DNA of 64,000 nucleotides from Candidatus Nitrososphaera gargensis Ga9.2 (GCF_000303155.1 NC_018719.1:434001-498000); one strand, 5' to 3'; shown: positions 53,646 to 62,513, numbered from the stretch's first letter. The notes: generated from the letters alone by a model not told the origin. Made by a program: numbers and translations.

Positions 53646-54290
53646 GTGATAATAGCAATGACGGCCAAGCAGGTTGCAAAAGAAGAAGCAGAAGCATTGA
53701 AGCACCTTGCGGCTGCAGACGCGCGCCTTGCGGCAATAATCAAGTCGGTGGGCGCATACGAAATCAAGCTCCGAAAAGATCCGTTCCAGTCGCTGGTGGA
53801 GGCAATAATATATCAGCAGCTTGCCGGCAGCGCAGCAGACGCGATCTATGGCCGGTTCGTCAAGATTTACGGCAGGTTCCCCCGGCCGGCACAACTTTTG
53901 GCGACCCCGGATTCCAAGCTGCGCGCTTGCGGGCTTTCTGCAAGGAAGATAGAATACCTCAAGGATCTTTCCTCGCAGGTATCAGATGACCGGCTAAAGC
54001 TCGCCTTGCTGCCGAAAATGCCTGACGAGCAGGTGATCGAGCAGCTGGTGCAGGTAAAGGGCATAGGTCGGTGGACAGCCGAAATGTTCCTGATATTTTG
54101 CCTCGGACGGCCGGACGTGCTACCTGTAGGGGATCTCGGCCTGCGAAAAGCCATGCAACAGGTCTACTCGCTTGCCGAGCTGCCGTCGCCGGCGCGCATG
54201 CGCGAGATTGCTCAGCTCTGGAAGCCCTACAGCAGCATCGCCACGTGGTACATGTGGAAGTCGCTTGAAAAATTCAAGGGGATCGGATGA
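53646..54290 (+). CDS. DNA-3-methyladenine glycosylase (HhH-GPD, AlkA-like)
   Basis: 214 residues from GTG; ATG at 53658 is an alternative. IIYQQLAGSAADAIYGRFVKIYG, the helix-hairpin-helix VKGIGRWTAEMFLIFCLGR, and VGDLGLRKAMQQVY with the catalytic aspartate are AlkA hallmarks. It excises alkylated or damaged purines from DNA. It follows the kinase gene by 2 nt. Confidence 0.9.
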   Translation: MIIAMTAKQVAKEEAEALKHLAAADARLAAIIKSVGAYEIKLRKDPFQSLVEAIIYQQLAGSAADAIYGRFVKIYGRFPRPAQLLATPDSKLRACGLSARKIEYLKDLSSQVSDDRLKLALLPKMPDEQVIEQLVQVKGIGRWTAEMFLIFCLGRPDVLPVGDLGLRKAMQQVYSLAELPSPARMREIAQLWKPYSSIATWYMWKSLEKFKGIG

Positions 54291-54302
54291 AGACTGCTAC
54301 TA

Positions 54303-54815
54303 TTACTTTATTTCTGCTATTAGCATCCTGACAGTGTTGATGTCAAGGTCAAGCTGCTCGGCTATCAAGTCTTCTGAGATCCCAGAGTGGTGCAGGTTCC
54401 GCAGGGTCTCCTTCTTTTCCTCGTTTACAATGTTGCTTGGAGGGTAAAGCGAAAGCTCGCTTTCGACCGACTTGACATACTTTATGACTTTCTCAACCAG
54501 ATGGTCTGCGTTAACTTTTGGCTCCGTAGAGATGACAAGCACGTGCTCCTTGACAGGCATGCTGATCAGCTTGACCTTTTCATAGTCATAAATGATGGAC
54601 TTTAAGTTGCCAAGCTCCTGAGTGAACATCTTTCTCAGATCCACAATGTATGCAGACTGTGCAAGGCTGATCTCCGGGCTTCTGCCCTTCAGATATTCTT
54701 CAGTGCCGTTCTTTCTGACGCTGGCATACAGGTGGCCGGACTTTTCCATGACGCCGGCGAACCTGATTTCAGGATCAAGCGACAACACGTTCTTTGAAAA
54801 CTGCTCTGCCTTCAT
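54303..54815 (-). CDS. DUF6659-like protein with C-terminal helix-turn-helix
   Basis: 170 residues from ATG at 54815 (MKAEQFSKNVLSLDPEIRFAGVMEKSGHLYASVRKNG). The longer upstream frame runs through the uL2 gene and is not used. It has a sensor-like alpha/beta domain followed by a C-terminal HTH (NLHHSGISEDLIAEQLDLDINTVRMLIAEI). Thaumarchaeal genomes carry many such proteins, perhaps roadblock-like. Function unknown. It is separated from uL2 by 77 nt. Confidence 0.65.
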   Translation of the reverse strand: MKAEQFSKNVLSLDPEIRFAGVMEKSGHLYASVRKNGTEEYLKGRSPEISLAQSAYIVDLRKMFTQELGNLKSIIYDYEKVKLISMPVKEHVLVISTEPKVNADHLVEKVIKYVKSVESELSLYPPSNIVNEEKKETLRNLHHSGISEDLIAEQLDLDINTVRMLIAEIK

Positions 54816-54892
54816 ATGATTAAAACCGTAGAATAGGGAATAGAATATAGCCTTTACGCGCAGTTTTCCAAAAAAGGAGAAAAAGATCAGGA

Positions 54893-55633
54893 TCAGGCTT
54901 GCTGGTTGGGGTCCTTGATCCTGCCCCTGCCTGTCTTCCTCGGGGCGATGTTGCCAACCTTGCGCCCTGGCGGGGTTGTCCTGCCCACTGACGACTGGCG
55001 GCCGATGTGCTGGTGCCTTCCGCCTCCGTGCGGGTGGTAGACTGCTGCCTGGGCGATGCCCCTGACTGTCGGGTAGAGCCTGCCGTGCGCCTGCATGTAT
55101 TTTGCGCGGAGCCCTGCCTTCAGAAACGGCTTTTCCTTGCGGCCGGCGCCTGCTATTGCGCCTATCATGGCCCTGCATTTCTGGTTAAGTGTTAGGAACT
55201 TGCCTGAAGGGAACTTGATCGTGACGCCCTCGGTGCCGTGCGCAAATACGACAGCGGACGAGCCGGCCGACTTGATCAGCTTACCTCCGTCGCCGGCGTT
55301 CTTTTCAATGTTGCAGACTATGGTCCCGTCCGGGATCGACTCTAGTGACATGATGTTGCCGGCCCTAGCCGTCGCGCCTGTTCCAGCCTCGATCGTGCTT
55401 CCCACTATGGTCCCGTCCGGAGCCGGGACGTAGGAGTACCTTCCATCGTCAAACCGTATCTTTGCCAGAGGCGCGTCGCGCCCCCTTTCATGAACAATGT
55501 CAACTACTTTACCAATGTGATGATCTTCTAGCTTGAAATTGGGGTACTTGGCAGGCGCAATCTTGCCTACAATGACTGCGCGGAATTGCTTGCCTCCACG
55601 GCCCCTTCTGCGGACCAGCGTTCTCTTGCCCAT
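54893..55633 (-). CDS. rpl2: 50S ribosomal protein uL2
   Basis: 246 residues. MGKRTLVRRRGRGGKQFR, LKAGLRAKYMQAHGRLYPTVRGIAQAAVYHPHGGGRHQHIGRQSSVGRTTPPGRKVGNIAPRKTGR is the conserved peptidyl-transferase-proximal end. It stands outside the usual ribosomal operon, as a single gene between a DUF6659-like gene and a VOC protein. Confidence 0.97.
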   Translation of the reverse strand: MGKRTLVRRRGRGGKQFRAVIVGKIAPAKYPNFKLEDHHIGKVVDIVHERGRDAPLAKIRFDDGRYSYVPAPDGTIVGSTIEAGTGATARAGNIMSLESIPDGTIVCNIEKNAGDGGKLIKSAGSSAVVFAHGTEGVTIKFPSGKFLTLNQKCRAMIGAIAGAGRKEKPFLKAGLRAKYMQAHGRLYPTVRGIAQAAVYHPHGGGRHQHIGRQSSVGRTTPPGRKVGNIAPRKTGRGRIKDPNQQA

Positions 55634-55677
55634 TTTTTCCAGTAACCGGCCGTCCGATAGGTGATTTTAAGCTTGCT

Positions 55678-56151
55678 CTATTGTTTTGCCTGCTGGGCGA
55701 ACCATTCCTCGGCGGCCTTTTTCAGCCCCTTTGGCGAGAGGTTGCGCTTGCGGCTTGCAACCCACCACTTGTGCCCAAAGGGATCCGTTACCATGCCTGC
55801 GCGGTCGCCCCAGAACATGTCCATGATCGGCATCGTCATGGTGGCACCGGCCTTGACTGCTTGGTTGAAGGCTTTGTCGGCATCCCTGACATAGATATAC
55901 AGGCCTACGGGACTTCCGTTAAGGGACTGCGGCGAGGGGTTCATCTGAGGATTTTCTTCTCCAAGCATGATTCTAGAGTCGCCGATCTGAAGCTCGGCGT
56001 GCATTATCTTGCCGTCTGGGCCGGGCATGCGCCCCTTCTCTTTTGCCCCAAACGCCTTTTTGTAAAACTCGATGGCTTGGTCCGCATTGCGGACAGCAAG
56101 GCCTGGGGTCAAAGTATGATAGCCTTTTGGAATCGGATTGACCTTTGCCAT
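55678..56151 (-). CDS. VOC-family protein (glyoxalase/PhnB-like)
   Basis: 157 residues. IPKGYHTLTPGLAVRNADQAIEFYKKAFGAKEKGRM, HAELQIGDSRIMLGEENP and GDRAGMVTDPFGHKWWVASRK match PhnB/glyoxalase-like VOC proteins, which act on small metabolites with or without a metal. The substrate is unknown. It is read toward uL2. Confidence 0.85.
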   Translation of the reverse strand: MAKVNPIPKGYHTLTPGLAVRNADQAIEFYKKAFGAKEKGRMPGPDGKIMHAELQIGDSRIMLGEENPQMNPSPQSLNGSPVGLYIYVRDADKAFNQAVKAGATMTMPIMDMFWGDRAGMVTDPFGHKWWVASRKRNLSPKGLKKAAEEWFAQQAKQ

Positions 56152-56260
56152 ACCTTCATGGACAGGCGGGTTGCATTAAAAAGCTTCTCTCCCCACCCAT
56201 AGATACTGTATATTGCCGCTGCTCCTAAGAATTGCTGCGAATATCTCCTATATCCACAAA

Positions 56261-56269
56261 AAATATATG
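56261..56269 (+). promoter_or_regulatory. Putative TATA box of the siroheme reductase gene
   Basis: aaatatatg about 33 nt before ATG at 56298, in an AT-rich spacer. A slightly downstream tttgatat is an alternative. Confidence 0.4.
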
Positions 56270-56297
56270 ATTTGATATAGGCTTTTTTACACGTATA

Positions 56298-58139
56298 ATG
56301 AGGAAATCAAAGGTCGCTACTGAGAAGGGCGTTTCTCCACCCAAGCCCAACCCAAGGTGGGGCAGGGAAGAGGAGACAGAGATCTTTGCAAAGAAGGTCA
56401 AGCTATTCAGGCAGGGCAAGATTTCGGAGGATGATTTTCGGCGCTTCCGTCTTCAGCATGGAGCATACGGCTCGCGCCTTCACATGGACTACAGCATGGT
56501 CAGGATAAAGGTGCCTGGCGGCGAAATAACACCAGACCAGATCGAAAAGATTGCAAGCCTTTCTGAAGCGTTCTCTATAGGGTCTGCTCACGTTTCGACC
56601 CGGCAGAACATCCAGCTACATTGGGTGCAGCTGGAGGATGTCAGCGAGGTCATGAGGGGGCTTGTCGAGGCCGGCCTCACAACCCGGGAAGCGTGCGGCA
56701 ATACCGTCAGAAACGTCATGTGCAGCCACTTTGCTGGCGTCTGCCCAAACGAAGCATTTGACGCCACTCCCTATTCGAAGGCGATAGCAAGGTTCTTTTT
56801 GCGTAATCCGATGTGCCAGAACCTGCCGCGCAAATTCAAGATCAACTTTGCATGCTGCGACCAGCACGGCCTTGTAAGGGTGGCAGACATTGGGCTTGTA
56901 CCAGCTATAAGGGAAGTAGAGAACGGCACAAAGGTCCGGGGATTCAAGATATACCTTGGCGGTGGCCTTGGGGCTGCGTCCTTCATAGGCCACCTGCTTG
57001 AAGATTTCACTCCTGAAGACAGGGTTCTTGCGACGTGCATGGCGACTGTCAGGCTGTTTGACAGGCATGGCAACCGCGAGAACATGGCAAGGAACAGGAT
57101 GCGCTACCTTGTGCATGAGATGGGATGGGAGAGGTTCCAAAAGATGGTGCTGAAGGAGCGCTCGATAGTAGAGATGACCACTTCTTACTCTACAGCGCAG
57201 CTGTTCGATGTCAAGTCACAAGAGGACACGCGCCAGCTGCCAAAGGCACCGAGGATGGCAAAGCTGCCGATGCTGAACGAACAATTAACAAAGGACAGCC
57301 CGGCGTACGAGCGCTGGCTCCACACAAATGTAGTCCCGCAAAAGCAGGAAGGCTATTTCACGGTATTTATCACTCTTGGAGCAGGCGACATCACCGCAAA
57401 CCAGCTAAGGGTGCTTGCTTCCGCCATCCGCGACTATTCGGCAGAGGCCGTCGCAAGGAACACGCCCCAGCAGAACTTTGCGGTGCGCTACGTGCGCGGC
57501 ACTGAACTTCGCGACTTTTACGAAAAGCTTGCTTCCGCCGGCCTTGCAAACCCCGGCGCGCTTACCATTGCATCGACAGTAGGATGCTCAGGTACGACCT
57601 CATGCAACCTTGCAATAACAAACTCACATAGGCTTGCAAAGGAAGTGCAGCGCAAGTTCCTCGAGCTTGAGCTTGACACTGACGATTCGTTGCGCGACGC
57701 AACCATCAAGATAAGCGGCTGCCCCAACTCTTGCGGCCAGCATGAGATCGCCACGATCGGATTCTTTGGCGGCGCAACGAGGATGAACAACTCCATGACC
57801 CCGACGTATACAATGCTCTTTGGAGGAAGCGCCGGCGAGCAGGGAGAACTTGGAAAAGCGGTGATGCGCGTGCCGGCAAAGCGCGTAATCGACGCGGTAC
57901 TGAAAGTGATCGAGCTGTACAAGCAGCAGAGGTCTGGAAACGAGACTTTGCACCAGTGGGTCGTCAACATTACAAGGGGCAAGGGCACAGGGGCGATAAA
58001 GAACCTTGAAGACATGAAGGCGGCCCTTGCGCAGGTGATACAGCTGCCAGCCCCTGACAAGGACCCAGACGCCTACATGGACTATGGCAGCGACTCACGT
58101 TTCTCTGCCAAGACTGCGAGAGGAGAATGCGCAGCTTGA
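56298..58139 (+). CDS. nirA: Siroheme/4Fe-4S nitrite or sulfite reductase (ferredoxin-type)
   Basis: 613 residues. Two ferrodoxin-reductase-like halves (RLHMDYSMVRIKVPGGEITPDQIEKIA and the later GYFTVFITLGAGDITANQLRVLA) each with ARxTxQxN-like substrate loops (STRQNIQLHWV, NTPQQNFAVRYV). The cluster cysteines are C430, C436 (CxxxxxC in GCSGTTSCNLA), C475 and C479 in GCPNSCGQH. It reduces nitrite to ammonia or sulfite to sulfide with ferredoxin electrons. Rhodanese directly downstream (13-nt overlap) makes sulfite plausible; its length fits either. Confidence 0.9.
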   Translation: MRKSKVATEKGVSPPKPNPRWGREEETEIFAKKVKLFRQGKISEDDFRRFRLQHGAYGSRLHMDYSMVRIKVPGGEITPDQIEKIASLSEAFSIGSAHVSTRQNIQLHWVQLEDVSEVMRGLVEAGLTTREACGNTVRNVMCSHFAGVCPNEAFDATPYSKAIARFFLRNPMCQNLPRKFKINFACCDQHGLVRVADIGLVPAIREVENGTKVRGFKIYLGGGLGAASFIGHLLEDFTPEDRVLATCMATVRLFDRHGNRENMARNRMRYLVHEMGWERFQKMVLKERSIVEMTTSYSTAQLFDVKSQEDTRQLPKAPRMAKLPMLNEQLTKDSPAYERWLHTNVVPQKQEGYFTVFITLGAGDITANQLRVLASAIRDYSAEAVARNTPQQNFAVRYVRGTELRDFYEKLASAGLANPGALTIASTVGCSGTTSCNLAITNSHRLAKEVQRKFLELELDTDDSLRDATIKISGCPNSCGQHEIATIGFFGGATRMNNSMTPTYTMLFGGSAGEQGELGKAVMRVPAKRVIDAVLKVIELYKQQRSGNETLHQWVVNITRGKGTGAIKNLEDMKAALAQVIQLPAPDKDPDAYMDYGSDSRFSAKTARGECAA

Positions 58140-58990
58140 CGCCAGGTGCGGCAAAAAAGAAAAAAACAGCAAAAGCATCTACTGCGGGCTCTGCTGTCCC
58201 GCAGCTCTCCATAGTCTGCGACGCAGACACGCTGCGCTCGCTGGTGCGCAAAAGGACAGTCCGCGTGGTAGATGTGCGCAAGGAAGATGACTACAAGCAG
58301 GAACACATACCAACTGCGGTATCGCTGCCGCTTGCACGCGTGCTTGAAAACGACACACCGGAGAAAATAGTCAGCATCATGGAAGAGCTTGGAATATCGG
58401 ACAAGATGCCTGTCGTAGTATATGACGACACGTTTGGCGCGCTTGCAGCAAGGGTCGCGTGGACGTTCCAGTACGTCGGCCACAGCAATACTGCGCTACT
58501 TGAGATGACCTTCAAGCAGTGGAAGGAGCTTGGGCTTGAGACTGAAAAGCAGGTGCGCGCATTTCCAAGAGCCAAGCATTCACTCAACATCAACAAGGAC
58601 ATCTATGCAGACGCCTCTTATGTCGAGGCGGCCAAATCGCAGCCAGGCAAATTGCTGGTCGATTCGCGTGAGCGGCTGAACTTTCTGACAGAGCACATAC
58701 CGGGCGCAAAGAACATCCCATACACGATGGTGGGCTCTAATGGCAATATCTTGCGCAAGGCTGACGAGCTGAAAAGGTTCATTGAAAACCGTGGCATAAC
58801 AGACAACGCCGAGATAATCACGTACTGTGGAAGCGTCGGCACCCTTTCCGGCCTTACCTACTATGCGCTCAAGCTGGCAGGGTTCCAGAATGTCAAGCTA
58901 TACCCCAAGTCATTCAAAGAGTGGAAGGCCCTTGGCAAGCCAAAGGAAGAGTTCAAGGACGCCACATACTGGGACCTATCGGCAGAATAA
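58127..58990 (+). CDS. Tandem-rhodanese sulfurtransferase
   Basis: 287 residues from ATG overlapping the reductase gene. Domain 1 has VVDVRKEDDYKQEHIPTAVSLPLARVL; domain 2 has VDSRERLNFLTEHIPGAKNIPY and the active-site loop ITYCGSVGTLSG with catalytic C234. It moves sulfane sulfur from thiosulfate or mercaptopyruvate to acceptors, linking it to sulfur assimilation next to the reductase. The Lys/Ala-rich N-terminus is a linker. Confidence 0.9.
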   Translation: MRSLTPGAAKKKKTAKASTAGSAVPQLSIVCDADTLRSLVRKRTVRVVDVRKEDDYKQEHIPTAVSLPLARVLENDTPEKIVSIMEELGISDKMPVVVYDDTFGALAARVAWTFQYVGHSNTALLEMTFKQWKELGLETEKQVRAFPRAKHSLNINKDIYADASYVEAAKSQPGKLLVDSRERLNFLTEHIPGAKNIPYTMVGSNGNILRKADELKRFIENRGITDNAEIITYCGSVGTLSGLTYYALKLAGFQNVKLYPKSFKEWKALGKPKEEFKDATYWDLSAE

Positions 58991-59010
58991 TACAGATAGT
59001 AGTAATCGCT

Positions 59011-59580
59011 ATGTCCAAGAGGCTCATCATCTGTCTCACAGGCATGCCAGGTGCCGGCAAGTCGACTGTCGCGTCATTTCTCAAGGAAAAGGGCTTTACG
59101 GCTGTAACCATGGGCGACGCTGTTAGAGAAGAGGCGAAAAGGCAGGGACTTGAGCCTACCGATGTCAACCTCGGCAAGCTGATGATCAAACTCAGGCAGG
59201 ACCTTGGACAGGGCGCAGTGGCTCACCTCGCCCTACAAAAGCTGGCAAGGGACGGCAGCCGCGGTAATGTTGTCATTGACGGCATACGCAGCATACCTGA
59301 AGTCGAAGTTCTAAAGCAAGTCGGGTACGTGAAACTTTTGGCGATACACGCGTCGCAGGACACCCGCTTTAAGCACTTGGTGGATAGGGGCAGGTCAGAC
59401 GCTCCGGCAAACAGCGACGAGTTTGCCGGCCGAGACAAGCGCGAGCTTTCTGTCGGGATAAGCGAGGCGATCGCGCTGGCAGACGAAACGATATCTAACA
59501 ACGGCCTGACGCTGAACCAGCTGAAGCAGCGTGTATGCGACATCGTCAAGGAGTGGCTAGAGGAGGCCAAGAGCAATTGA
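59011..59580 (+). CDS. Nucleoside/nucleotide kinase, UPF0200 (dephospho-CoA-kinase-like)
   Basis: 189 residues from ATG at 59011 (the longer frame back to 58921 is upstream of this). P-loop CLTGMPGAGKSTVASFLKEKGF, then TMGDAVREEAKRQG and VIDGIRSIPEVEVLK, the UPF0200 pattern. In archaea these P-loop proteins are conserved but substrate is undetermined. It overlaps the UPF0201 gene by 4 nt, a conserved pair. Confidence 0.88.
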   Translation: MSKRLIICLTGMPGAGKSTVASFLKEKGFTAVTMGDAVREEAKRQGLEPTDVNLGKLMIKLRQDLGQGAVAHLALQKLARDGSRGNVVIDGIRSIPEVEVLKQVGYVKLLAIHASQDTRFKHLVDRGRSDAPANSDEFAGRDKRELSVGISEAIALADETISNNGLTLNQLKQRVCDIVKEWLEEAKSN

Positions 59581-59984
59581 AAAGGCTGGCAATAGGGTCA
59601 CCAGTAGAGCTTAAGGTCGAGGCGCCTGTCAACCCCTCTGAAGATCCGCAAAAGGTCATCGACGCGATTGAAACGATAATAGAAAGTTGCTCGCCAGAGT
59701 TTCGTTACGGCAGCAGGGTCATAGGCAGGGCTGCCGGGATCGAGCCCTTGTCGGTGCTGTACGAGCAGGTGCGATCCAGATCCACGATGGGAGTGCTGCG
59801 AAGGATGCTGCTTGACAACCGCGCCGGTGACAGCACGTGGTTTTTGCTCAACAAGCAGGCAGCAACCGCTGGAATTGCAGTGATCATCGATGAAGAGCAG
59901 GAGTCGCCCCTTGGGCCGATCAGGGTGACAATAAGCTGTGAGGAGCTGGACACCCTTATAGACTGGCTGGTCCCTGAGACATAG
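59577..59984 (+). CDS. UPF0201/COG1325 protein (RNA-binding-exosome-associated family)
   Basis: 135 residues from TTG at 59577. Strand-rich LKVEAPVNPSEDPQKVIDAIETII, SVLYEQVRSRSTMGVLRRMLLDN and FLLNKQAATAGIAVIIDEEQESPLGPIRVTI match UPF0201. Annotated elsewhere as putative RNA-binding. The overlap with UPF0200 supports a joint function. Confidence 0.85.
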   Translation: MKRLAIGSPVELKVEAPVNPSEDPQKVIDAIETIIESCSPEFRYGSRVIGRAAGIEPLSVLYEQVRSRSTMGVLRRMLLDNRAGDSTWFLLNKQAATAGIAVIIDEEQESPLGPIRVTISCEELDTLIDWLVPET

Positions 59985-60026
59985 CACGAGGAAAGCTTCT
60001 TTTACCCCCACCCGTATACGGGCTTA

Positions 60027-60173
60027 ATGGCAACAGAAGCATACTGCGTCAAGTGCAAGGCCAAAAGAACAATGAAGGATGAGAAAAAAGTAACAATGAA
60101 GAACGGCAAGCCGGCGACCCAAGGTGTCTGCCCCGTCTGCGGAACCAAGATGTTCAAGATAGGCGCAAAGTAA
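60027..60173 (+). CDS. DUF5679-like small zinc ribbon (48 aa)
   Basis: MATEAYCVKCKAKRTMKDEK with GVCPVCGTKMFKIGAK: two CxxC knuckles, 48 residues. A widely conserved archaeal and bacterial mini-protein. Its ATG lies just after a C-rich, promoter-like leader. Confidence 0.75.
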   Translation: MATEAYCVKCKAKRTMKDEKKVTMKNGKPATQGVCPVCGTKMFKIGAK

Positions 60174-60238
60174 TCGTTTTTCTTTTTTCATTTTTTGTTT
60201 TTTCAAAATGTCAAGGCATAATAGACTCGGCTGCGGTC

Positions 60239-61210
60239 ATGTACATCCGCTTGATAAAGATAAGGAACTTGGTCAAAAAGTACTACAACAACAATTTGAC
60301 CGCAGTCGACGACCTCACGCTTGACATCAATGAAAATGAGGTCTTTGGGCTGCTGGGGTCAAACGGCGCTGGCAAGACCACTACGATCCACATGCTTGCG
60401 ACGCTGCTCAGACCGACTTCAGGCACCGCGACGGTGAACGGCTACGACATTATAAGCCAGCCGGCAAAAGTGCGCTCAAGCATCGGGATCGTGTTCCAAG
60501 CACCAAGCAGCGACGACATGCTCACCGGGTATGAAAATTTGCAGCTGCATTCTATGCTGTACAGCGTGCCCCGGCACGCAAGACAGCAGAGGATTGACGA
60601 AGTGCTCGAGCTGGTAGGGCTGACAGAGCGCAAACACGATCAGGTTAAGACCTACTCTGGCGGGATGCGCAGGCGGCTTGAAATCGCGCGGGGGTTGCTC
60701 CATAAGCCAAAAGTGATGTTCCTTGACGAGCCCACACTTGGGCTTGATCCCGCAAGCAGGGAGACGATGTGGAAGTACGTCAAGCGTCTGGTGGATGAGG
60801 AAAAGGTGACAGTCATTTTGACTACACACTACATGGAGGAGGCCGACATGCTGTGCGATAGAATAGGCATAATTGACAAGGGCAAGATAGTCGCGCTTGA
60901 CACGCCATCAGGTTTGAAGGCAGGGCTTGGAGGCGACATCATTAGGATCAAGACCAAGACTCCTGACGCGGGCAAGACGGTAGCGCAGTTTGACTTTGTT
61001 CACAAGGTGGAGCAGAGCGACGGCTTTCTCGTACTGTCTGTAAAGGACGCCAAGAAAGCCCTGCCAATGCTGCTGCAGCACGTGGAAGCAGAGTCGGCCG
61101 AATTTGCAAGCCCGACTCTCAATGATGTGTTTATACAGATAACAGGCCGTAACATCGACAAGGAGCAGGCAGAAGGGGGGTTCATGGAGAGGTATGCAAA
61201 GTACGATTAG
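60239..61210 (+). CDS. ABC transporter ATP-binding protein (DrrA/CcmA-type)
   Basis: 323 residues. Walker A GSNGAGKTTT, Q-loop VFQAPSSDD, signature YSGGMRRRLEIARGLL, Walker B VMFLDEPTLGLDPASR, and the switch THYMEEAD. The C-terminal domain (residues about 225-323) is of the DrrA drug/lipid-exporter type. It pairs with the ABC-2 permease that starts 17 nt before its stop. Confidence 0.93.
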   Translation: MYIRLIKIRNLVKKYYNNNLTAVDDLTLDINENEVFGLLGSNGAGKTTTIHMLATLLRPTSGTATVNGYDIISQPAKVRSSIGIVFQAPSSDDMLTGYENLQLHSMLYSVPRHARQQRIDEVLELVGLTERKHDQVKTYSGGMRRRLEIARGLLHKPKVMFLDEPTLGLDPASRETMWKYVKRLVDEEKVTVILTTHYMEEADMLCDRIGIIDKGKIVALDTPSGLKAGLGGDIIRIKTKTPDAGKTVAQFDFVHKVEQSDGFLVLSVKDAKKALPMLLQHVEAESAEFASPTLNDVFIQITGRNIDKEQAEGGFMERYAKYD

Positions 61211-61973
61211 CATCGAAGATCATCTGACCAAGATATACGCGCTGTGGCTGCGTGAGTTCAAGGTGTTCATGCGGGAAAAGAGCAGGCTTGTTGCGTCAAC
61301 GTTTACGCCGATACTGTGGCTCTTTGTGATAGGCTCTGGCCTTGGCGCTACCAACCCATCGACTGTGCCCGGCGTGGACTACCAGCAGTTCATATTCCCA
61401 GGCATTGTCGCAATGTCGATAATATTCAGTTCTGTGTTCTTTGGGTCGTACATAATCTGGGACAGAAAATTCGATTTCTTGAAGAGCGTAATGGTCGCTC
61501 CTGTCAGCAGGGGGAGCGTCTTTGTGGGCAAGACCCTTGGCGGCATGACAACATCGCTCATACAGGCAGCGATACTGCTTGCAATAGGCGCAGCAATAGG
61601 CATCCCGCTCACGCCACTGTCGCTTGCGCAGGACATTGCGATAATACTATTGATGTCATTTGGGCTCACGTCGCTTGGGCTTGCGCTTGGCAGCTACATG
61701 TACAGCCTTGAAGGGTTCCAGATGATAGTAAGCTTTGTAGTCTTTCCGCTGTTCTTCCTCTCCGGCGCGCTCTTTCCACTCGACAACCTGCCAAGCTGGC
61801 TTGGAGTTCTTACCGCTGCCGACCCTGCTACATATGGCGTTGACGCGCTGAGGCATGCGATGTTGGGCGTCGGCACTAATTCGATGGAGCTTGACATGGC
61901 GATTCTAGTAGCCTATACAGCGGCGCTTGGGGCGTTTGGGATCTTTTCGTTCAACAGAATGAAGGCTGTTTGA
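61194..61973 (+). CDS. ABC-2-type transporter permease
   Basis: 259 residues, six spans. SRLVASTFTPILWLFVIGSGLG, then FIFPGIVAMSIIFSSVFFGSYIIWDRKFDFLKSVMVAPVSRGSVFVGKTLGG, the conserved ABC-2 loop. Together with the ATPase it forms an exporter. Substrate unknown. Confidence 0.92.
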   Translation: MQSTISIEDHLTKIYALWLREFKVFMREKSRLVASTFTPILWLFVIGSGLGATNPSTVPGVDYQQFIFPGIVAMSIIFSSVFFGSYIIWDRKFDFLKSVMVAPVSRGSVFVGKTLGGMTTSLIQAAILLAIGAAIGIPLTPLSLAQDIAIILLMSFGLTSLGLALGSYMYSLEGFQMIVSFVVFPLFFLSGALFPLDNLPSWLGVLTAADPATYGVDALRHAMLGVGTNSMELDMAILVAYTAALGAFGIFSFNRMKAV

Positions 61974-62010
61974 TTGATTTTTATTCGCGGCATACAAAAA
62001 ATCATGTGGT

Positions 62011-62217
62011 ATGCCGGGCGAAGAATATCGCGACCTTGTGATCTGCAACAACTGCCTGTGGGCCATGTCGCTACTAAAGGGATCGCACGGCTTTATCGCC
62101 TGCCAAATGTGCGGCAACATCAGCCTAGACGTCATCATCCCTGTCAACGACTATGAGGCATACACCATGAACGTCAGAAACAAGAATATCGAGCTGGAGT
62201 TAACAAAGGAAAGGTAG
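62011..62217 (+). CDS. Small zinc-ribbon protein (68 aa)
   Basis: MPGEEYRDLVICNNCLWAMS with GFIACQMCGNISLDVIIP: CxxC...CxxC. The charged C-terminus is ELELTKER. It precedes the tRNA gene by 47 nt. Confidence 0.65.
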   Translation: MPGEEYRDLVICNNCLWAMSLLKGSHGFIACQMCGNISLDVIIPVNDYEAYTMNVRNKNIELELTKER

Positions 62218-62229
62218 GTAAATTTCTGT

Positions 62230-62240
62230 AAGTTTAAAAG
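62230..62240 (+). promoter_or_regulatory. Putative TATA box of tRNA-Pro
   Basis: aagtttaaaag about 27-30 nt upstream of the tRNA 5' end. Confidence 0.4.
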
Positions 62241-62264
62241 TGGTTAAACAATGTGACTTTTCGA

Positions 62265-62367
62265 GGGGCCATAGTCTAGCTTGGTCTAGGATGTCAGAGG
62301 TTGCTATAAAAAACAACCGACGAACCTGGGGCGCTGGAGATCGTGGGTTCAAATCCCACTGGCCCCA
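62265..62367 (+). tRNA. tRNA-Pro (GGG) with a 27-nt intron at position 30/31
   Basis: Acceptor GGGGCCA pairs with TGGCCCC. D-arm GTCT...GGAT has A14, G18G19 and A21; the T-arm GTGGG-TTCAAAT-CCCAC is complete. A standard 17-nt anticodon arm is obtained only by removing 27 nt (62298-62324), between TCAG and CCTGGGGCGCTGG. This yields stem TCAGC/GCTGG and loop C-T-GGG-G-C, hence anticodon GGG. Placement at 30/31 differs from the common 37/38. Bases after the discriminator A are CCA (62368-62370), so CCA may be encoded. Confidence 0.85.
62298..62324 (+). other. tRNA intron
   Basis: 27 nt starting AGGTTG and ending GACGAA. A GGTTG/CAACC hairpin with an A-rich loop lies inside. I could not draw a textbook bulge-helix-bulge around these borders, so splice sites could shift by one base or use a relaxed motif. 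Confidence 0.6.
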
Positions 62368-62513
62368 CCATAGTAATGGGTTCACCTACTACTCTGGTTG
62401 GGTATACTACGGTAACTAGTTACAGAAACGACCAAGACAACAAGAGGAGTGCAAAGACCCAAGCCGGCAAGGCCTGACCACAACACCAAAGGATGGTTTG
62501 ACGAAAGCAAGCT

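Noticed and set aside
54303-55178. A 291-codon minus-strand frame covering the DUF6659-like gene and part of uL2
   Set aside because: The first 121 codons run antiphase through the 3' end of the uL2 gene and are Arg/Gly/Pro-rich. ATG at 54815 gives a clean protein.
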